Source: Desulfobacter sp.
Lineage (GTDB): Bacteria > Desulfobacterota > Desulfobacteria > Desulfobacterales > Desulfobacteraceae
DNA length: 64,000 bases
Direction of reading: 5' to 3'
Assembly: GCA_028768525.1 (NCBI GenBank)
Contig: CP054837.1
Location: forward strand, 620,001 to 684,000
How positions within the stretch are numbered: the stretch's first letter is position 1; the number at the start of each line of letters is the position of its first letter. Of this stretch, positions 51,955-60,905 are shown piece by piece. The position numbers were made by a program, and so were the translations under genes. Under the pieces are notes generated by a model. It saw nothing but the letters and a program-made list of their open reading frames with translations, did no database searches and had not been told where the DNA came from.

Positions 51955-52917
51955 CTATTTATGTGCAAGGTAAAAGATAATGCTCAAATCCTTTTCAACG
52001 GGATAGACCTCGGCCTTGGACAGTGAAAAACCGGCATCGCACAGCCAGTCTTTAATCTGTTTTCGGGTGAATCCCAGCCATGATCCGCCGATGATCTCCT
52101 TGATCTCCTCGTGGGTGTGGCGCAGAAAATCCGCCAAAAGAAAAGCCCCGCCCGGACGCAGCACCCGGTAGACCTCCTGGATGGATTTTGCAGGTTCATA
52201 AATATGATAAAGCACCATGCTCATCACCGCGGTATCCACCTCCCGTTCCCTCATGGGCAGGTTTTCAAGCTCCCCCAGTCGCAATTCCAGGTCCGGGCGC
52301 TCGGGAAGACGGATCCTTGCCTGTTCCAGCATCTCAGGAGAGGCATCCACCCCGATAAAGGTGCCCGGCCCCCGGTCCAGCAGCCTGGAAAGCATTTCCC
52401 CGGTTCCGCACCCCAGGTCGGCCACCACCCAGGCAGGCTCTGGCGCCTGCCCGGCCCCGGGCCTTGGAGGACCGCCCGGCCCCTGTTCCAGAATATGGTC
52501 TTCAAACAGCCCGTTAAGGTCAAACTCCCCCAGCACCTCTTTTTTCAGCCGGTCCCACTGGGGGGCCACGGTTTTGAAAAACCGTTTGGCCCGGTTCTTT
52601 CTCAGGGCCAGACATTGGTCCGCCCGGGCCAGGTCCCCTGAAAAAAGAGGATCATCAGCCACCCTGGCGCAGGCCAGTTCAATGATGGCGCGGGCCTCCG
52701 GGGGATGCGCCGCAGAGTAATAGATATAGCTGCCGTCCTTTCTGGAGGCCAGCAGTCCCGCCTCGAGCAGGATCCTAAGATGCCTGGACACCCCGGACTG
52801 TATCATCTCCACAACAGACACGATCTCATTGACGTTGAGCTCATACCGGTCAAGGATATTTACCAGCCGCAGCCGGGTGGGATCAGACAGGGCCTTAAAC
52901 TGCTTAATAATTTCCAT
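51955..52917 (-). CDS. ArsR-type HTH fused to a SAM-dependent methyltransferase
   Basis: A 320-residue protein. The N-terminal ArsR-like winged helix (about 1-90) contains LSDPTRLRLVNILDRYELNV and a recognition helix near QSGVSRHLRILLEAGLL. The SAM methyltransferase domain has WVVADLGCGTGEMLSRLL (about 159-176), IGVDASPEMLEQARIRL and VLRPGGAFLLADF. The layout matches SahR-type regulators, which sense S-adenosylhomocysteine with a methyltransferase-like domain and control methionine-cycle genes. No such genes are adjacent, so SahR is a candidate only. Confidence 0.85.
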   Translation of the reverse strand: MEIIKQFKALSDPTRLRLVNILDRYELNVNEIVSVVEMIQSGVSRHLRILLEAGLLASRKDGSYIYYSAAHPPEARAIIELACARVADDPLFSGDLARADQCLALRKNRAKRFFKTVAPQWDRLKKEVLGEFDLNGLFEDHILEQGPGGPPRPGAGQAPEPAWVVADLGCGTGEMLSRLLDRGPGTFIGVDASPEMLEQARIRLPERPDLELRLGELENLPMREREVDTAVMSMVLYHIYEPAKSIQEVYRVLRPGGAFLLADFLRHTHEEIKEIIGGSWLGFTRKQIKDWLCDAGFSLSKAEVYPVEKDLSIIFYLAHK

Positions 52918-52933
52918 TTATACCCGGCAATTG

Positions 52934-53611
52934 TTATAGAATGATTTCCTCACCAAATCCCATGACCCGGCATCCGATCCCCTTTTCCCGGATCCGGCTG
53001 CAGAACACTTCAGGATCCGCCTCAATCACGGGAAAGGTGTTGTAATGAATGGGTACGGCCAGATCCGGATCGACAAATTCACAGGCCTTTACCGCATCAT
53101 CAATTCCCATGGTAAAATTATCCCCGATGGGTACCAGCAGGGTATTGACGGCATTCATTTCCCCGATGAGTTTGAGATCGGAAAACAGCCCGGTGTCCCC
53201 GGTGTGGTAAATAAGGTGATCATTGATTTGAATCAGAAGCCCGGTGGGGGCACCGTGACAGACGTTATCAGGGGTGGTGGAGCCGTGCAGGGCCTGGGTC
53301 AGTTTCACCCGGCCGAATTCAAAGTCAAACCCACCGCCGATGTGCATATTATGGGCGTCTACGCCCTGGGCGGCAAGGTAATTGGCCAGTTCATTCTCGC
53401 AGATACACAGGGCATTGCACCGTTTAGCAATGGAAACGGTATCCCCGAGATGATCCCCGTGGCCGTGGGTAACCAGAATAAAGTCCGCATCCACATCAGC
53501 CGCCCCAACAGGGGAGGTGGGGTTGCCGTCCAGGAAAGGGTCAATGAGAATCCGCTGGCCCGCATCCGTTGTGATCTGAAAGGCTGAATGGGAAAAATAT
53601 CTTAATTTCAT
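52934..53611 (-). CDS. UPF0173 metallo-beta-lactamase-fold hydrolase
   Basis: The ATG at 53611 is preferred because it starts MKLRYFSHSAFQIT, the family N-terminus; GGAGGAATACC precedes it. The 225-residue protein has the metal motif THGHGDHLGD (about 53-62), then FEFGRVKLTQALHGS, IYHTGDTGLFSD and IGDNFTMGIDDAVKA, with the closing PIHYNTFPVIE. The THxHxDH and downstream His/Asp pattern fits the UPF0173 group. Substrate unknown. Confidence 0.9.
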   Translation of the reverse strand: MKLRYFSHSAFQITTDAGQRILIDPFLDGNPTSPVGAADVDADFILVTHGHGDHLGDTVSIAKRCNALCICENELANYLAAQGVDAHNMHIGGGFDFEFGRVKLTQALHGSTTPDNVCHGAPTGLLIQINDHLIYHTGDTGLFSDLKLIGEMNAVNTLLVPIGDNFTMGIDDAVKACEFVDPDLAVPIHYNTFPVIEADPEVFCSRIREKGIGCRVMGFGEEIIL

Positions 53612-53954
53612 GGTATTCCTCCTCCTTGATTCAATGATGGTGTTTAATGATTTTTTTCCTCTTTTATCATATTGGGGCCAAATCTCAACCCGGACACAAT
53701 TGTACCACAGCGTCATTATTCTCCGAAACCGCCCCGTCCTCCAGACAACTATGTATCACCACTTTCCCTTGTAACAACTGCCCGGTGTCTGCCTTCAACG
53801 GCCAAACCGCAAAATTTGGCTTTATTTTAGGGCAGATACACACAAAGAAATTTTAAGATACCGTCTGGCACGCCTTTTGAAGTCAAGATTCACAGCATTT
53901 GATAATGCCTTAATTTATAAACAAATATGTCAATACATACAAAAGGAGTTGAAC
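53612..53954. other. 343-base divergent intergenic region
   Basis: Contains no credible gene. It carries the promoters of the divergent hydrolase (minus) and peroxiredoxin (plus). AAAGGAG precedes the peroxiredoxin ATG. A CTGGCAC motif at 53865-53871 followed by CCTTTTGA resembles half of a sigma-54 promoter but lacks the -12 GC. Confidence 0.4.
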
Positions 53955-54536
53955 ATGAGCGTACTGGTTGGAAAAAATGCCCCTGATTTTACTGCCACTG
54001 CCGTTGAAAAAGACCAGATTATTGAAAATTTCACCCTCTCCCGGTTCAAGGGGCAGTATGTGGTGCTGTTTTTCTACCCCCTGGACTTTACCTTTGTCTG
54101 CCCCACTGAACTGCATGCCTTCAGCGAACGGCTGGCGGAATTTGAAGAAAGGAACGTCAAAGTCATCGGGGTAAGTATCGATTCCCATTTCTCACACCTG
54201 GCCTGGCTGAATACCCCGAAATCCAAGGGCGGCATCCAGGGCGTGGCCTATCCAATCGTGTCGGATCTGAATAAAAGCATTTCAGCCGACTACGATGTGC
54301 TGGTAGACGGGGCCGGCATTGCCTACAGGGGACTGTTCCTTCTGGATAAGGACCATGTGGTCCGCCACCAGGTGGTTAATGATCTGCCCCTGGGCAGAAA
54401 TGTCTCAGAGACCCTGCGCATGGTGGACGCCCTGCAGTTTACGGAAAAACACGGAGAGGTCTGCCCCGCCAACTGGAATCAGGGAGACAAGTCCATGAAA
54501 CCGACCCAGGACGGGCTCGAAGACTTTTTCAAATAA
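53955..54536 (+). CDS. 2-Cys peroxiredoxin (AhpC/TSA type)
   Basis: The ATG at 53955 follows AAAGGAGTTGAAC; upstream codons in frame are unsupported. The 193-residue protein reduces peroxides: the peroxidatic Cys49 lies in FYPLDFTFVCPTEL, and the resolving Cys is in HGEVCPANW near the C-terminus. RHQVVNDLPLGRN is characteristic of typical 2-Cys enzymes. Useful for oxygen stress in an anaerobe. Single-gene unit ending at a bidirectional terminator. Confidence 0.95.
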   Translation: MSVLVGKNAPDFTATAVEKDQIIENFTLSRFKGQYVVLFFYPLDFTFVCPTELHAFSERLAEFEERNVKVIGVSIDSHFSHLAWLNTPKSKGGIQGVAYPIVSDLNKSISADYDVLVDGAGIAYRGLFLLDKDHVVRHQVVNDLPLGRNVSETLRMVDALQFTEKHGEVCPANWNQGDKSMKPTQDGLEDFFK

Positions 54537-54572
54537 CCGCGTTTAAACGCCCATTGAAAGCTGGCGTTCTAT

Positions 54573-54606
54573 CACACCGGCGGGACCAGTCGCCCCCGCC
54601 GGTGTG
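54573..54606. terminator. Bidirectional terminator
   Basis: CACACCGGCGGG pairs perfectly with CCCGCCGGTGTG over 12 bp around a 10-base loop. It separates the convergent peroxiredoxin and universal stress protein genes. GGTTT follows on the plus strand, a weak T tract. Confidence 0.7.
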
Positions 54607-54624
54607 GTTTCCACCGCGCCATTT

Positions 54625-55017
54625 TTATTTTACCGTGACCACCGGACAATGGGCCGTAAGAATGACAGCCTGGGCCGTGGAGCCGAAGAGCAGTTTACCG
54701 ACTTTGGATCTGCTTTTCACCCCGAGGAGAATCTCATCCACTTCTTTTTCCCTGGCATAGGCCACCAGATCGTCCCCGGCATCAAATCCGCGGATCAGCA
54801 GATGGGTGTCGCAGTCCACTTCGTTTCCGGTAAAAAAAGCTTTGGCATCTGCCAGATGTTTTTCAGCCTCCACAATTTTTGCCTGATCATCTTCCGCGCC
54901 TTCCCGCATTGAGGTCACCACCAGCACCTTGGCGTCAAAGGCCTTTGCATGCGTTACCGCCAGATCAAGCAGATCCTTTCCCACATTAACGCCCTTGTAC
55001 CCCACCAGAATTTTCAT
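54625..55017 (-). CDS. Universal stress protein (UspA family)
   Basis: A 130-residue single-domain protein with the start MKILVGYKGVNVGKDLLDLA, a middle AKVLVVTSMREGAE and the ATP-binding-like end GVKSRSKVGKLLFGSTAQAV, then LTAHCPVVTVK. The G-x2-G-x9-G-S motif is recognisable, so nucleotide binding is likely. General stress or growth-arrest role. It lies alone on the minus strand next to the peroxiredoxin gene. Confidence 0.9.
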   Translation of the reverse strand: MKILVGYKGVNVGKDLLDLAVTHAKAFDAKVLVVTSMREGAEDDQAKIVEAEKHLADAKAFFTGNEVDCDTHLLIRGFDAGDDLVAYAREKEVDEILLGVKSRSKVGKLLFGSTAQAVILTAHCPVVTVK

Positions 55018-55223
55018 AACTGTCCCCTTTTGTTAAAATGTCAAGATTTCTGCGGTTGATTTCGCAATCATTGGTAAAACATCAGGCCCATAAACCATAA
55101 AAAAAAACCACCGGATGCACAAGGAAAATCATCACCTGGCCATGCCGGGCACATTTTTGTACTGCCGGGCCTGACGCCTAAACGCGATGAGTTTTTCACA
55201 AAGACAATAGCCCCGGGAGCAAT

Positions 55224-56405
55224 CTAACGGGTGCCGGCAGACAGAACCGCCACCCGGTTCCGGCCCTGCTCCTTGGCCTGGTAGAGCGCCTTGTCCGCGG
55301 TGTTAAGGTGGTGGTCAAGGGAAAACTCAGGATCAAAGGCCACCCCGCCCACGGAAATGGTCAATGTCTCGCCATGGGGATATTCCTGGCGGTAAATATC
55401 CCTGCGCAGGCTGTTTAAGAATTTTTCTGCATCTTCGATACTGGTTTCGGGCATTAAAAGAACAAATTCCTCCCCGCCGAACCGGGCAAAAAGATCGGAT
55501 TTGCGGATCCGGTTACTGACGGCCTTCACAAAGGCGACCAGGACCTTATCCCCTGTCCCGTGCCCGTAGACATCGTTGACGGACTTAAAAAAATCCAGAT
55601 CCAGGACGGCGATGGAGAGGGGGTGCCCGTGCCGGGCCCCCAGCAGCATCAGCCGGTCGGCTTCAAGGTAAAATCCCCGCCGGTTGGGCAGGCCGGTGAG
55701 TTCGTCGGTGACGGCCAGCTTTTTTATCAGGCTGAAATTACGGTTAAGGGTGGACCTCATATCATCCAGGGTTCTGCCCAGAAGCGAGAATTCGTCATTG
55801 CCGCGCCATTGGCACTCAGTATCCAGATCCCCTTTAGACAGGATGCGCGACTGATTCATCAGCCGGTTCAACGGCCTTAAAATCTTGAAATAAACGGCCG
55901 GCAGCATCAGGCTGAGGCCGCCGGCGGCCATGGTAAAAAAAAGGACCAGACTATGCCTGATTTCCGCTTTCAGGCGGGGGGCGATCCACCCTTTATCCAC
56001 ATCAATACGAACATGGCCCAGGGTTTCCCCGCCCCGGGATATGTTTTTTGTCAGGGAAAGGGTATCAAACCGGCGGCCTGCGGTCTGCTTTGACACCCGG
56101 AACAAATGAAGGTCGAAAAGGCTGGAAAAAACCTCAATTTCAACGATACGTTCGTCCCTTAGGAGCACACTGGCCGTATTTTTCACCCCTTCCGGGGAAA
56201 AAGAGGCCAGGGAATCCTCAATATTATCGGCAAGGGCGGCCAGGCTTTCACTGTGAAAGGCATCCAGTTCTTTTTCAAGGGCGGCCCGTGTGCGGCCCAT
56301 GCTCATCACCATGCCCAGCGCCATTGCCACCAGCATACCCAGAATCAGTATACAGACCAGATAAAAGGCGACACTATGTATCTTGGGTATTTTTCTAATA
56401 TGCAC
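55224..56405 (-). CDS. Membrane-bound diguanylate cyclase
   Basis: A 393-residue protein. An N-terminal membrane segment (VAFYLVCILILGMLVAMALG, about 12-31), a periplasmic sensor region (about 35-150) and a second segment near 155-180 precede a HAMP-like linker. The GGDEF domain runs from about 225: LTGLPNRRGFYLEADRLM, then LDLDFFKSVNDVYGHGTGDK and the active site FARFGGEEFVLLMPE. An RKSD inhibitory site lies five residues before GGEEF, so product inhibition by cyclic-di-GMP is expected. Co-directional with the BMP protein gene, one base away. Confidence 0.93.
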   Translation of the reverse strand: MHIRKIPKIHSVAFYLVCILILGMLVAMALGMVMSMGRTRAALEKELDAFHSESLAALADNIEDSLASFSPEGVKNTASVLLRDERIVEIEVFSSLFDLHLFRVSKQTAGRRFDTLSLTKNISRGGETLGHVRIDVDKGWIAPRLKAEIRHSLVLFFTMAAGGLSLMLPAVYFKILRPLNRLMNQSRILSKGDLDTECQWRGNDEFSLLGRTLDDMRSTLNRNFSLIKKLAVTDELTGLPNRRGFYLEADRLMLLGARHGHPLSIAVLDLDFFKSVNDVYGHGTGDKVLVAFVKAVSNRIRKSDLFARFGGEEFVLLMPETSIEDAEKFLNSLRRDIYRQEYPHGETLTISVGGVAFDPEFSLDHHLNTADKALYQAKEQGRNRVAVLSAGTR

Positions 56406-56406
56406 G

Positions 56407-57435
56407 TCAGGGGCACTTTTTGTTTTGGGTATAATCGTGGACCTGGACCGTCCCCATCACAATGTCCTTTCTTATCTGCGCAATGCGCTGCCGCATTCCA
56501 GGGGTCACCAAAGACTGGTTATGCCGGTCAAATACAATCCCCACGGCATCCTGGGCCAGTCCCAGCAGCTTGTAGTTATCCCGCCAGACCCCCAGTTTTG
56601 CCAGCATAAGGGCGGCAAACACAGCCTTGTCCGTCCGCTTTACCATTGAGGTGAGTACGGATCCTGGAAACAGCCCGTTCTGGTTGACATCCACCCCGAT
56701 ACCCAGCTTTCCCCGCTTTGCCGCAGCTTCAAGCACGGCCGGTCCGGCACCGCCCGCTGCCTGATAAATCACATCCGCCCCTTTGTCCATCATGCTATGG
56801 GCCAGGGCGGCAGTGGCGTTTCCGTCAAACCATGCGCCCTTATAATCCCCAGTGAATCCCTCCAGCACCTGTATCTGGGGCCGGATATACCTGGCGCCCT
56901 GGCTGTAGCCGCATAAAAACCGCCGCTGGAACGGGGTATCCACCACGGATACAAAGCCCAGAATTCCGGTTTTGCTGGCCATGGCCGCCAGGGCCCCGGC
57001 CAGAAAGGAGCCTTCATGCTCAGCCATGACAAAGGAGAACATATTGGGTTCGTCCCGCACCGTATCCAGTACAATGAAGCGGGTGGCCGGGTATTTGCGC
57101 ACAAAACCGACCAGATCGGGGAAATGGTTGCCGTAAAGCATAAACACCGGGGAGAAACCGCTCTCGGTGCAGAGGGTGACACATCGGACATAATCGGCCA
57201 TGTCCAGCCCGGACACCATCTCCCGGACCTCAAGCCCTGTCTTGTCCTTAAACCGCTCCACCCCTTTATGGATGGCCACATTGAAAGAGTTTTTCTCAAT
57301 GCTGCCCTGGTAAATCACCGATGGCTTAAATACCCGGGCCCGGGCCAAGGCACCGTCCATAAAACAGACCGCGACCACCGCAGCAGCAACCGCCGCCCAT
57401 ACCCGGGATCGGCCTTTTATGATCTCATCTAACAT
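56407..57435 (-). CDS. BMP-family periplasmic binding protein (Med/PnrA-like)
   Basis: A 342-residue exported protein with signal segment VWAAVAAAVVAVCFMDGALA. The BMP domain follows: VIYQGSIEKNSFNVAIHKGV, DLVGFVRKYPATRFIVLDTV, NMFSFVMAEHEGSFLAGALA, QAAGGAGPAVLEAAAKRGKL and GVDVNQNGLFPGSVLTSMVK. The family binds purine nucleosides or is a sensor part. No permease or ATPase genes are adjacent; the adjacent diguanylate cyclase suggests ligand sensing. No lipobox cysteine is seen. Overlaps pyk by seven bases. Confidence 0.85.
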   Translation of the reverse strand: MLDEIIKGRSRVWAAVAAAVVAVCFMDGALARARVFKPSVIYQGSIEKNSFNVAIHKGVERFKDKTGLEVREMVSGLDMADYVRCVTLCTESGFSPVFMLYGNHFPDLVGFVRKYPATRFIVLDTVRDEPNMFSFVMAEHEGSFLAGALAAMASKTGILGFVSVVDTPFQRRFLCGYSQGARYIRPQIQVLEGFTGDYKGAWFDGNATAALAHSMMDKGADVIYQAAGGAGPAVLEAAAKRGKLGIGVDVNQNGLFPGSVLTSMVKRTDKAVFAALMLAKLGVWRDNYKLLGLAQDAVGIVFDRHNQSLVTPGMRQRIAQIRKDIVMGTVQVHDYTQNKKCP

Positions 57436-58841
57436 TTTTCCCTGAAACTGCCGGCTGAACTGATTTCGATAAAAGAGGCACCGTGCCTGGGCCCAAAGCT
57501 TCCGGCCAACACGATAATAAGTTCTTCGTCATTGAAATGATTTTCAGTGATGAGCCGGCAGATGGATTCCTGGAGGTGCCCGGTGGAAGAGCCCCCCGCC
57601 ATGGGGATATAATCTGCAAACACCCCAAAGGACAGGGAAAGCTGCCGCATGACCTTTTTGTCATAGACCTGTGCGAAAATGGGATTGTCTCCCCGGTAGG
57701 CCGCCAGGGCCAGGATGGACTTTCCAGAAACGGAATCCGCCACAATCCCCTTGGTATTCAACCGCAGTGCCGCCTTTACAGCCGCCTTGGCCAGGTAAGC
57801 CGTCACCTTGTTCTCACTGGTATAGGGCACATCAATAAAGGAACTCCGCTTCGCCTCCACCTCCTTGGCAATCTTGGCCATGGTCCTCACGGCCACCTCG
57901 GGATATTTTCCGTTGGCCGTCTCCCCGGAAAGCATCAGGGCGTCGGCATGGTCCAGGCAGGCATTGGCCACGTCCGAGACTTCCGCCCGGGTGGGCCTGG
58001 GGGAATCGATCATGGAATGAAGCATCTGGGTGGCCACGATCACCGGCCGCCGGCGCTCAATGCAGGTCTGGACGATCTGCTTCTGTATCAGCGGGATTTG
58101 CTCGGTGGGAATTTCAACGGCCAGGTCCCCCCGGGCGATCATCACCCCGTAGGCATGGTCCAGAATCTCCTCAAGGTTTTCCACCCCCTGGGCGTTTTCA
58201 ATCTTGGCAATGATTTTGATGGGGGATTTCTTTTTATCCAGGATGCTCTGGACCGCCATCACATCCTCTTTGTTTCTCACAAAGGAATGGGCGATAAAAT
58301 CCAGATTCTGTTCCGCGGCAAACTTGATAAATCCCTTGTCCTTTTCGCTGAGGGCCGGCAGTTTGACGTGAACGGACGGGATATTAATACTTTTCCTGGG
58401 ATGGATGGTTCCGTCGTTCTCCACATGGCAGATCAGATGGTTATCTTCTTTTTTCATCACGGCCAGGGCGATATACCCGTCGTCAATGAGCACGGATGAG
58501 CCCACAGGCACATCGTTGACAAACCGGTCATAGGACACGCAGATAAGATCTCCGGTTGATTTTTCACCGGGTGCCCCCTTGATGCGGATAAAATCCCCAT
58601 GCTTCACTGACAGGGGGGCTTCTGCGTCGCAGGTTCTGATTTCAGGCCCTTTGGTATCCAGAAGAATGCCGATCTTTTCGGATACCGCCCTTGTATTCTC
58701 GATCACCTCCATGGCATCTTCATGGCTCATATGGGCCGTGTTCAACCGGACCACGTTGATCCCGGCCTCATAAATACGGCCGATGAATTCCGGGGAACAG
58801 TTCAAATTGGACACCGTGGCCACAATTTTTGTTTTTCTCAT
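57429..58841 (-). CDS. pyk: Pyruvate kinase
   Basis: A 470-residue glycolytic enzyme (PEP plus ADP to pyruvate plus ATP). It starts RKTKIVATVSNLNCSPEF, has the catalytic-site stretches DTKGPEIR and the signature IIAKIENAQGVENLEEIL (about 212-229, with Lys and Glu ligands). The metal-binding and substrate-binding GVMIARGDLAVEIP follows, then ATQMLHSMIDSPRPTRAEVS. The C-terminal domain is complete. It begins three bases after holA. Confidence 0.95.
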   Translation of the reverse strand: MRKTKIVATVSNLNCSPEFIGRIYEAGINVVRLNTAHMSHEDAMEVIENTRAVSEKIGILLDTKGPEIRTCDAEAPLSVKHGDFIRIKGAPGEKSTGDLICVSYDRFVNDVPVGSSVLIDDGYIALAVMKKEDNHLICHVENDGTIHPRKSINIPSVHVKLPALSEKDKGFIKFAAEQNLDFIAHSFVRNKEDVMAVQSILDKKKSPIKIIAKIENAQGVENLEEILDHAYGVMIARGDLAVEIPTEQIPLIQKQIVQTCIERRRPVIVATQMLHSMIDSPRPTRAEVSDVANACLDHADALMLSGETANGKYPEVAVRTMAKIAKEVEAKRSSFIDVPYTSENKVTAYLAKAAVKAALRLNTKGIVADSVSGKSILALAAYRGDNPIFAQVYDKKVMRQLSLSFGVFADYIPMAGGSSTGHLQESICRLITENHFNDEELIIVLAGSFGPRHGASFIEISSAGSFREKC

Positions 58842-58844
58842 GAT

Positions 58845-60104
58845 CTACGCCTCTCCTTTCCGGCACAGAACCAAGATGAAATTCTCTATACCGGTTTTTG
58901 CATCGCTCCCCGATGATTTTACGCTGTAATCCAGGTCGGCAAGGGATTTCAGGGCACGGGCCAATTCATCAAGGGAAAAATTTTCGGATTTTTGGAAATT
59001 CTGGAATACAGGATAAGGATTTTTGGGATTGGGGGCAAGTAAAAGATCATTTGCCGCCCCTTTTCTGTTTTTGCCTTTTTTCGGCGCCTCTTTATCCGGT
59101 GACAGGATGTTTTCAATTTTTTTATCGGTCTTGGCCGCCTCCTGGTCACGGGCCACGATTCTTGGAAGCAGGACCTGTTTGAACCCGTTAAAATGCATGG
59201 TCCTCAACGGCGGCACGCCGGTTCCAGAGGCATAGACCTCAGCGGTAAAGCATTTGATGGCCAAAAGCTTTCTTACCTGGTTCTCAAGGGTTTTAAGAAT
59301 CTGCAGGGGATGAAACCCTTCATTGAAAAGGGAAGATAAAAGGTTCAGGGCGCGGGCGGCATCCCGCTCCATCACGGCATTGGTCAGGCTGAAAATGGGG
59401 TCTTTTTTATCACGGTGGACCACGGCCATGATATCCTGGACCGTAATCACCGGCCGGGTGCCGGTATAGGCCAGCAGTTTTTCAATGTTCCCTGCGAAAA
59501 GCTCCGGGTTGAACCCGGTCTGCTCCACCAGGGCGTTGAATCCGGGCGGGTCCATTTTTTTGCCGGTGCCGGAGAGCATCTGCCGGGCAAGGTCACGGAG
59601 CACGGCCCGCTGCTCTTCCAGGTCCGCCTTTCTTGCCCCCTGGGCAACGGTACAGTCAATGATCATGCCCTTTTCATTAATGAGCTTGTAGACCTTTTTG
59701 CGCCGGTCCGGGGCGCCTGCGGTCATGACCAGGGTATGGTTCTCGGGAATCCCCTTTTCAATGAGTCCGGCCAGCACGTCCATATCCCCGGCAGAGTAAG
59801 CTATTTCCCCGGTGCCAGCACGGGCGATAAAAAGCGGGGCATCCTTGAGGGCGATCACCTTTCTGGACTGGAGAAATGAAAATGTGGAAACCTGCTCCAC
59901 CACATCCCCCACGGGTGTGGTTTTGCCGTCCAGGGTTTCCAGGGCGAATTCCCTGGGCAATCCCCGCAGCAGTTCACCGGTCAATGAATCAAAGGCCTTG
60001 CGCACCAGATAGGGCTCTCCGCAGATGAGGAACACTTTTGAAGCGCCCGCTCCTGTTAAGGCGGCCAATTGCCCCTCCAGGGTATTATGTTTGATCAGCC
60101 CCAT
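58845..60104 (-). CDS. holA: DNA polymerase III delta subunit
   Basis: HolA is the clamp-loader wrench that opens the beta clamp. The 419-residue protein has the N-terminal AAA-like part (SKVFLICGEPYLVRKAFDSL, VIALKDAPLF), the middle PPGFNALVEQTGFNPELFAGN region and C-terminal helices (NLLSSLFNEGFHPLQILKTL, LDELARALKSLADLDYSVKS). Longer than the E. coli protein by about 75 residues because of a charged insert at about 325-355 (KIENILSPDKEAPKKGKNRK). Family assignment by pattern is fairly sure. Confidence 0.85.
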   Translation of the reverse strand: MGLIKHNTLEGQLAALTGAGASKVFLICGEPYLVRKAFDSLTGELLRGLPREFALETLDGKTTPVGDVVEQVSTFSFLQSRKVIALKDAPLFIARAGTGEIAYSAGDMDVLAGLIEKGIPENHTLVMTAGAPDRRKKVYKLINEKGMIIDCTVAQGARKADLEEQRAVLRDLARQMLSGTGKKMDPPGFNALVEQTGFNPELFAGNIEKLLAYTGTRPVITVQDIMAVVHRDKKDPIFSLTNAVMERDAARALNLLSSLFNEGFHPLQILKTLENQVRKLLAIKCFTAEVYASGTGVPPLRTMHFNGFKQVLLPRIVARDQEAAKTDKKIENILSPDKEAPKKGKNRKGAANDLLLAPNPKNPYPVFQNFQKSENFSLDELARALKSLADLDYSVKSSGSDAKTGIENFILVLCRKGEA

Positions 60105-60108
60105 GAAA

Positions 60109-60876
60109 TCACTTTCCTTTTTCCGACCGGAATCTGATCACCATGAAAATCAGGGCCAGGCAGGAAACCACCAGGCCGATGCCCTGGGAAAGGGAGATGA
60201 ACTCAAAGAAAAAATCTCCCCGAAAATCCCCCCGGAAGAACTCCACCACTGCCCGGAACAGGGAATAGAGCATGACATAGCTCAAAAATACCATGCCGGT
60301 GAACCGTTTGCGCCGCTGGATGGCCAAAAGGATGAGAAAGAGTACAAAATTGGTACCCACCATATACAATTGGGTGGGATGCAGGGCCGTGTGCAGCGGC
60401 GCCAGGCTCTCGGGGTGGCTGAAGGTCACTGCAATGGGCAAATCACAGGCTCTGCCGTAACAGCAGCCGGCAAAAAAACAGCCGAACCGGCCCACGGCAT
60501 GTCCCAGGGCCAGGCCCGGGGCCAGCACATCTGCCGTTTTCCAGACTTCCAGCTTCCGTATCCGGCAAAAAATCACTGCAGCGGCCACCGATGCAATAAA
60601 TCCGCCGAAAAAGACCAGCCCCCCGTTCCAGATCTTGAACATCTCCAGAAAATTATTCTGGTAGTCCTTGAAATTGATACCCACATACAGCAGCCGGGCC
60701 CCGACGATGGCAGAGACCAGAATCGCAAAAAAAAGATCGGATACGGTCTGGTGGGAAATGCCGTAAAACCGTGCATTGCGCTTGGTGAACCAAATGGCCG
60801 TCATAAAGCCCAGGGCCAGAAAAAGCCCGTAGGTGTAGAGCTTCAGGCTGCCGATCTCCAGAAGGATGGGATACAT
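60109..60876 (-). CDS. lgt: Prolipoprotein diacylglyceryl transferase
   Basis: Adds the diacylglycerol to lipobox cysteines at the inner membrane. The 255-residue polytopic protein has about seven segments, the signature HAVGRFGCFFAGCCYGR (about 126-142) with the essential Arg, and RDGTMFGY-like elements replaced by PTQLYMVGTNFVLF. It lies with lspA in lipoprotein-processing order, 29 bases apart. Confidence 0.94.
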   Translation of the reverse strand: MYPILLEIGSLKLYTYGLFLALGFMTAIWFTKRNARFYGISHQTVSDLFFAILVSAIVGARLLYVGINFKDYQNNFLEMFKIWNGGLVFFGGFIASVAAAVIFCRIRKLEVWKTADVLAPGLALGHAVGRFGCFFAGCCYGRACDLPIAVTFSHPESLAPLHTALHPTQLYMVGTNFVLFLILLAIQRRKRFTGMVFLSYVMLYSLFRAVVEFFRGDFRGDFFFEFISLSQGIGLVVSCLALIFMVIRFRSEKGK

Positions 60877-60905
60877 GTTTTCCCCTTTTGTTTAATTACA
60901 GGTAT

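Noticed and set aside
53864..53881. Sigma-54 promoter before the peroxiredoxin
   Set aside because: CTGGCACG fits the -24 part, but TTTTGAA lacks the required -12 GC.
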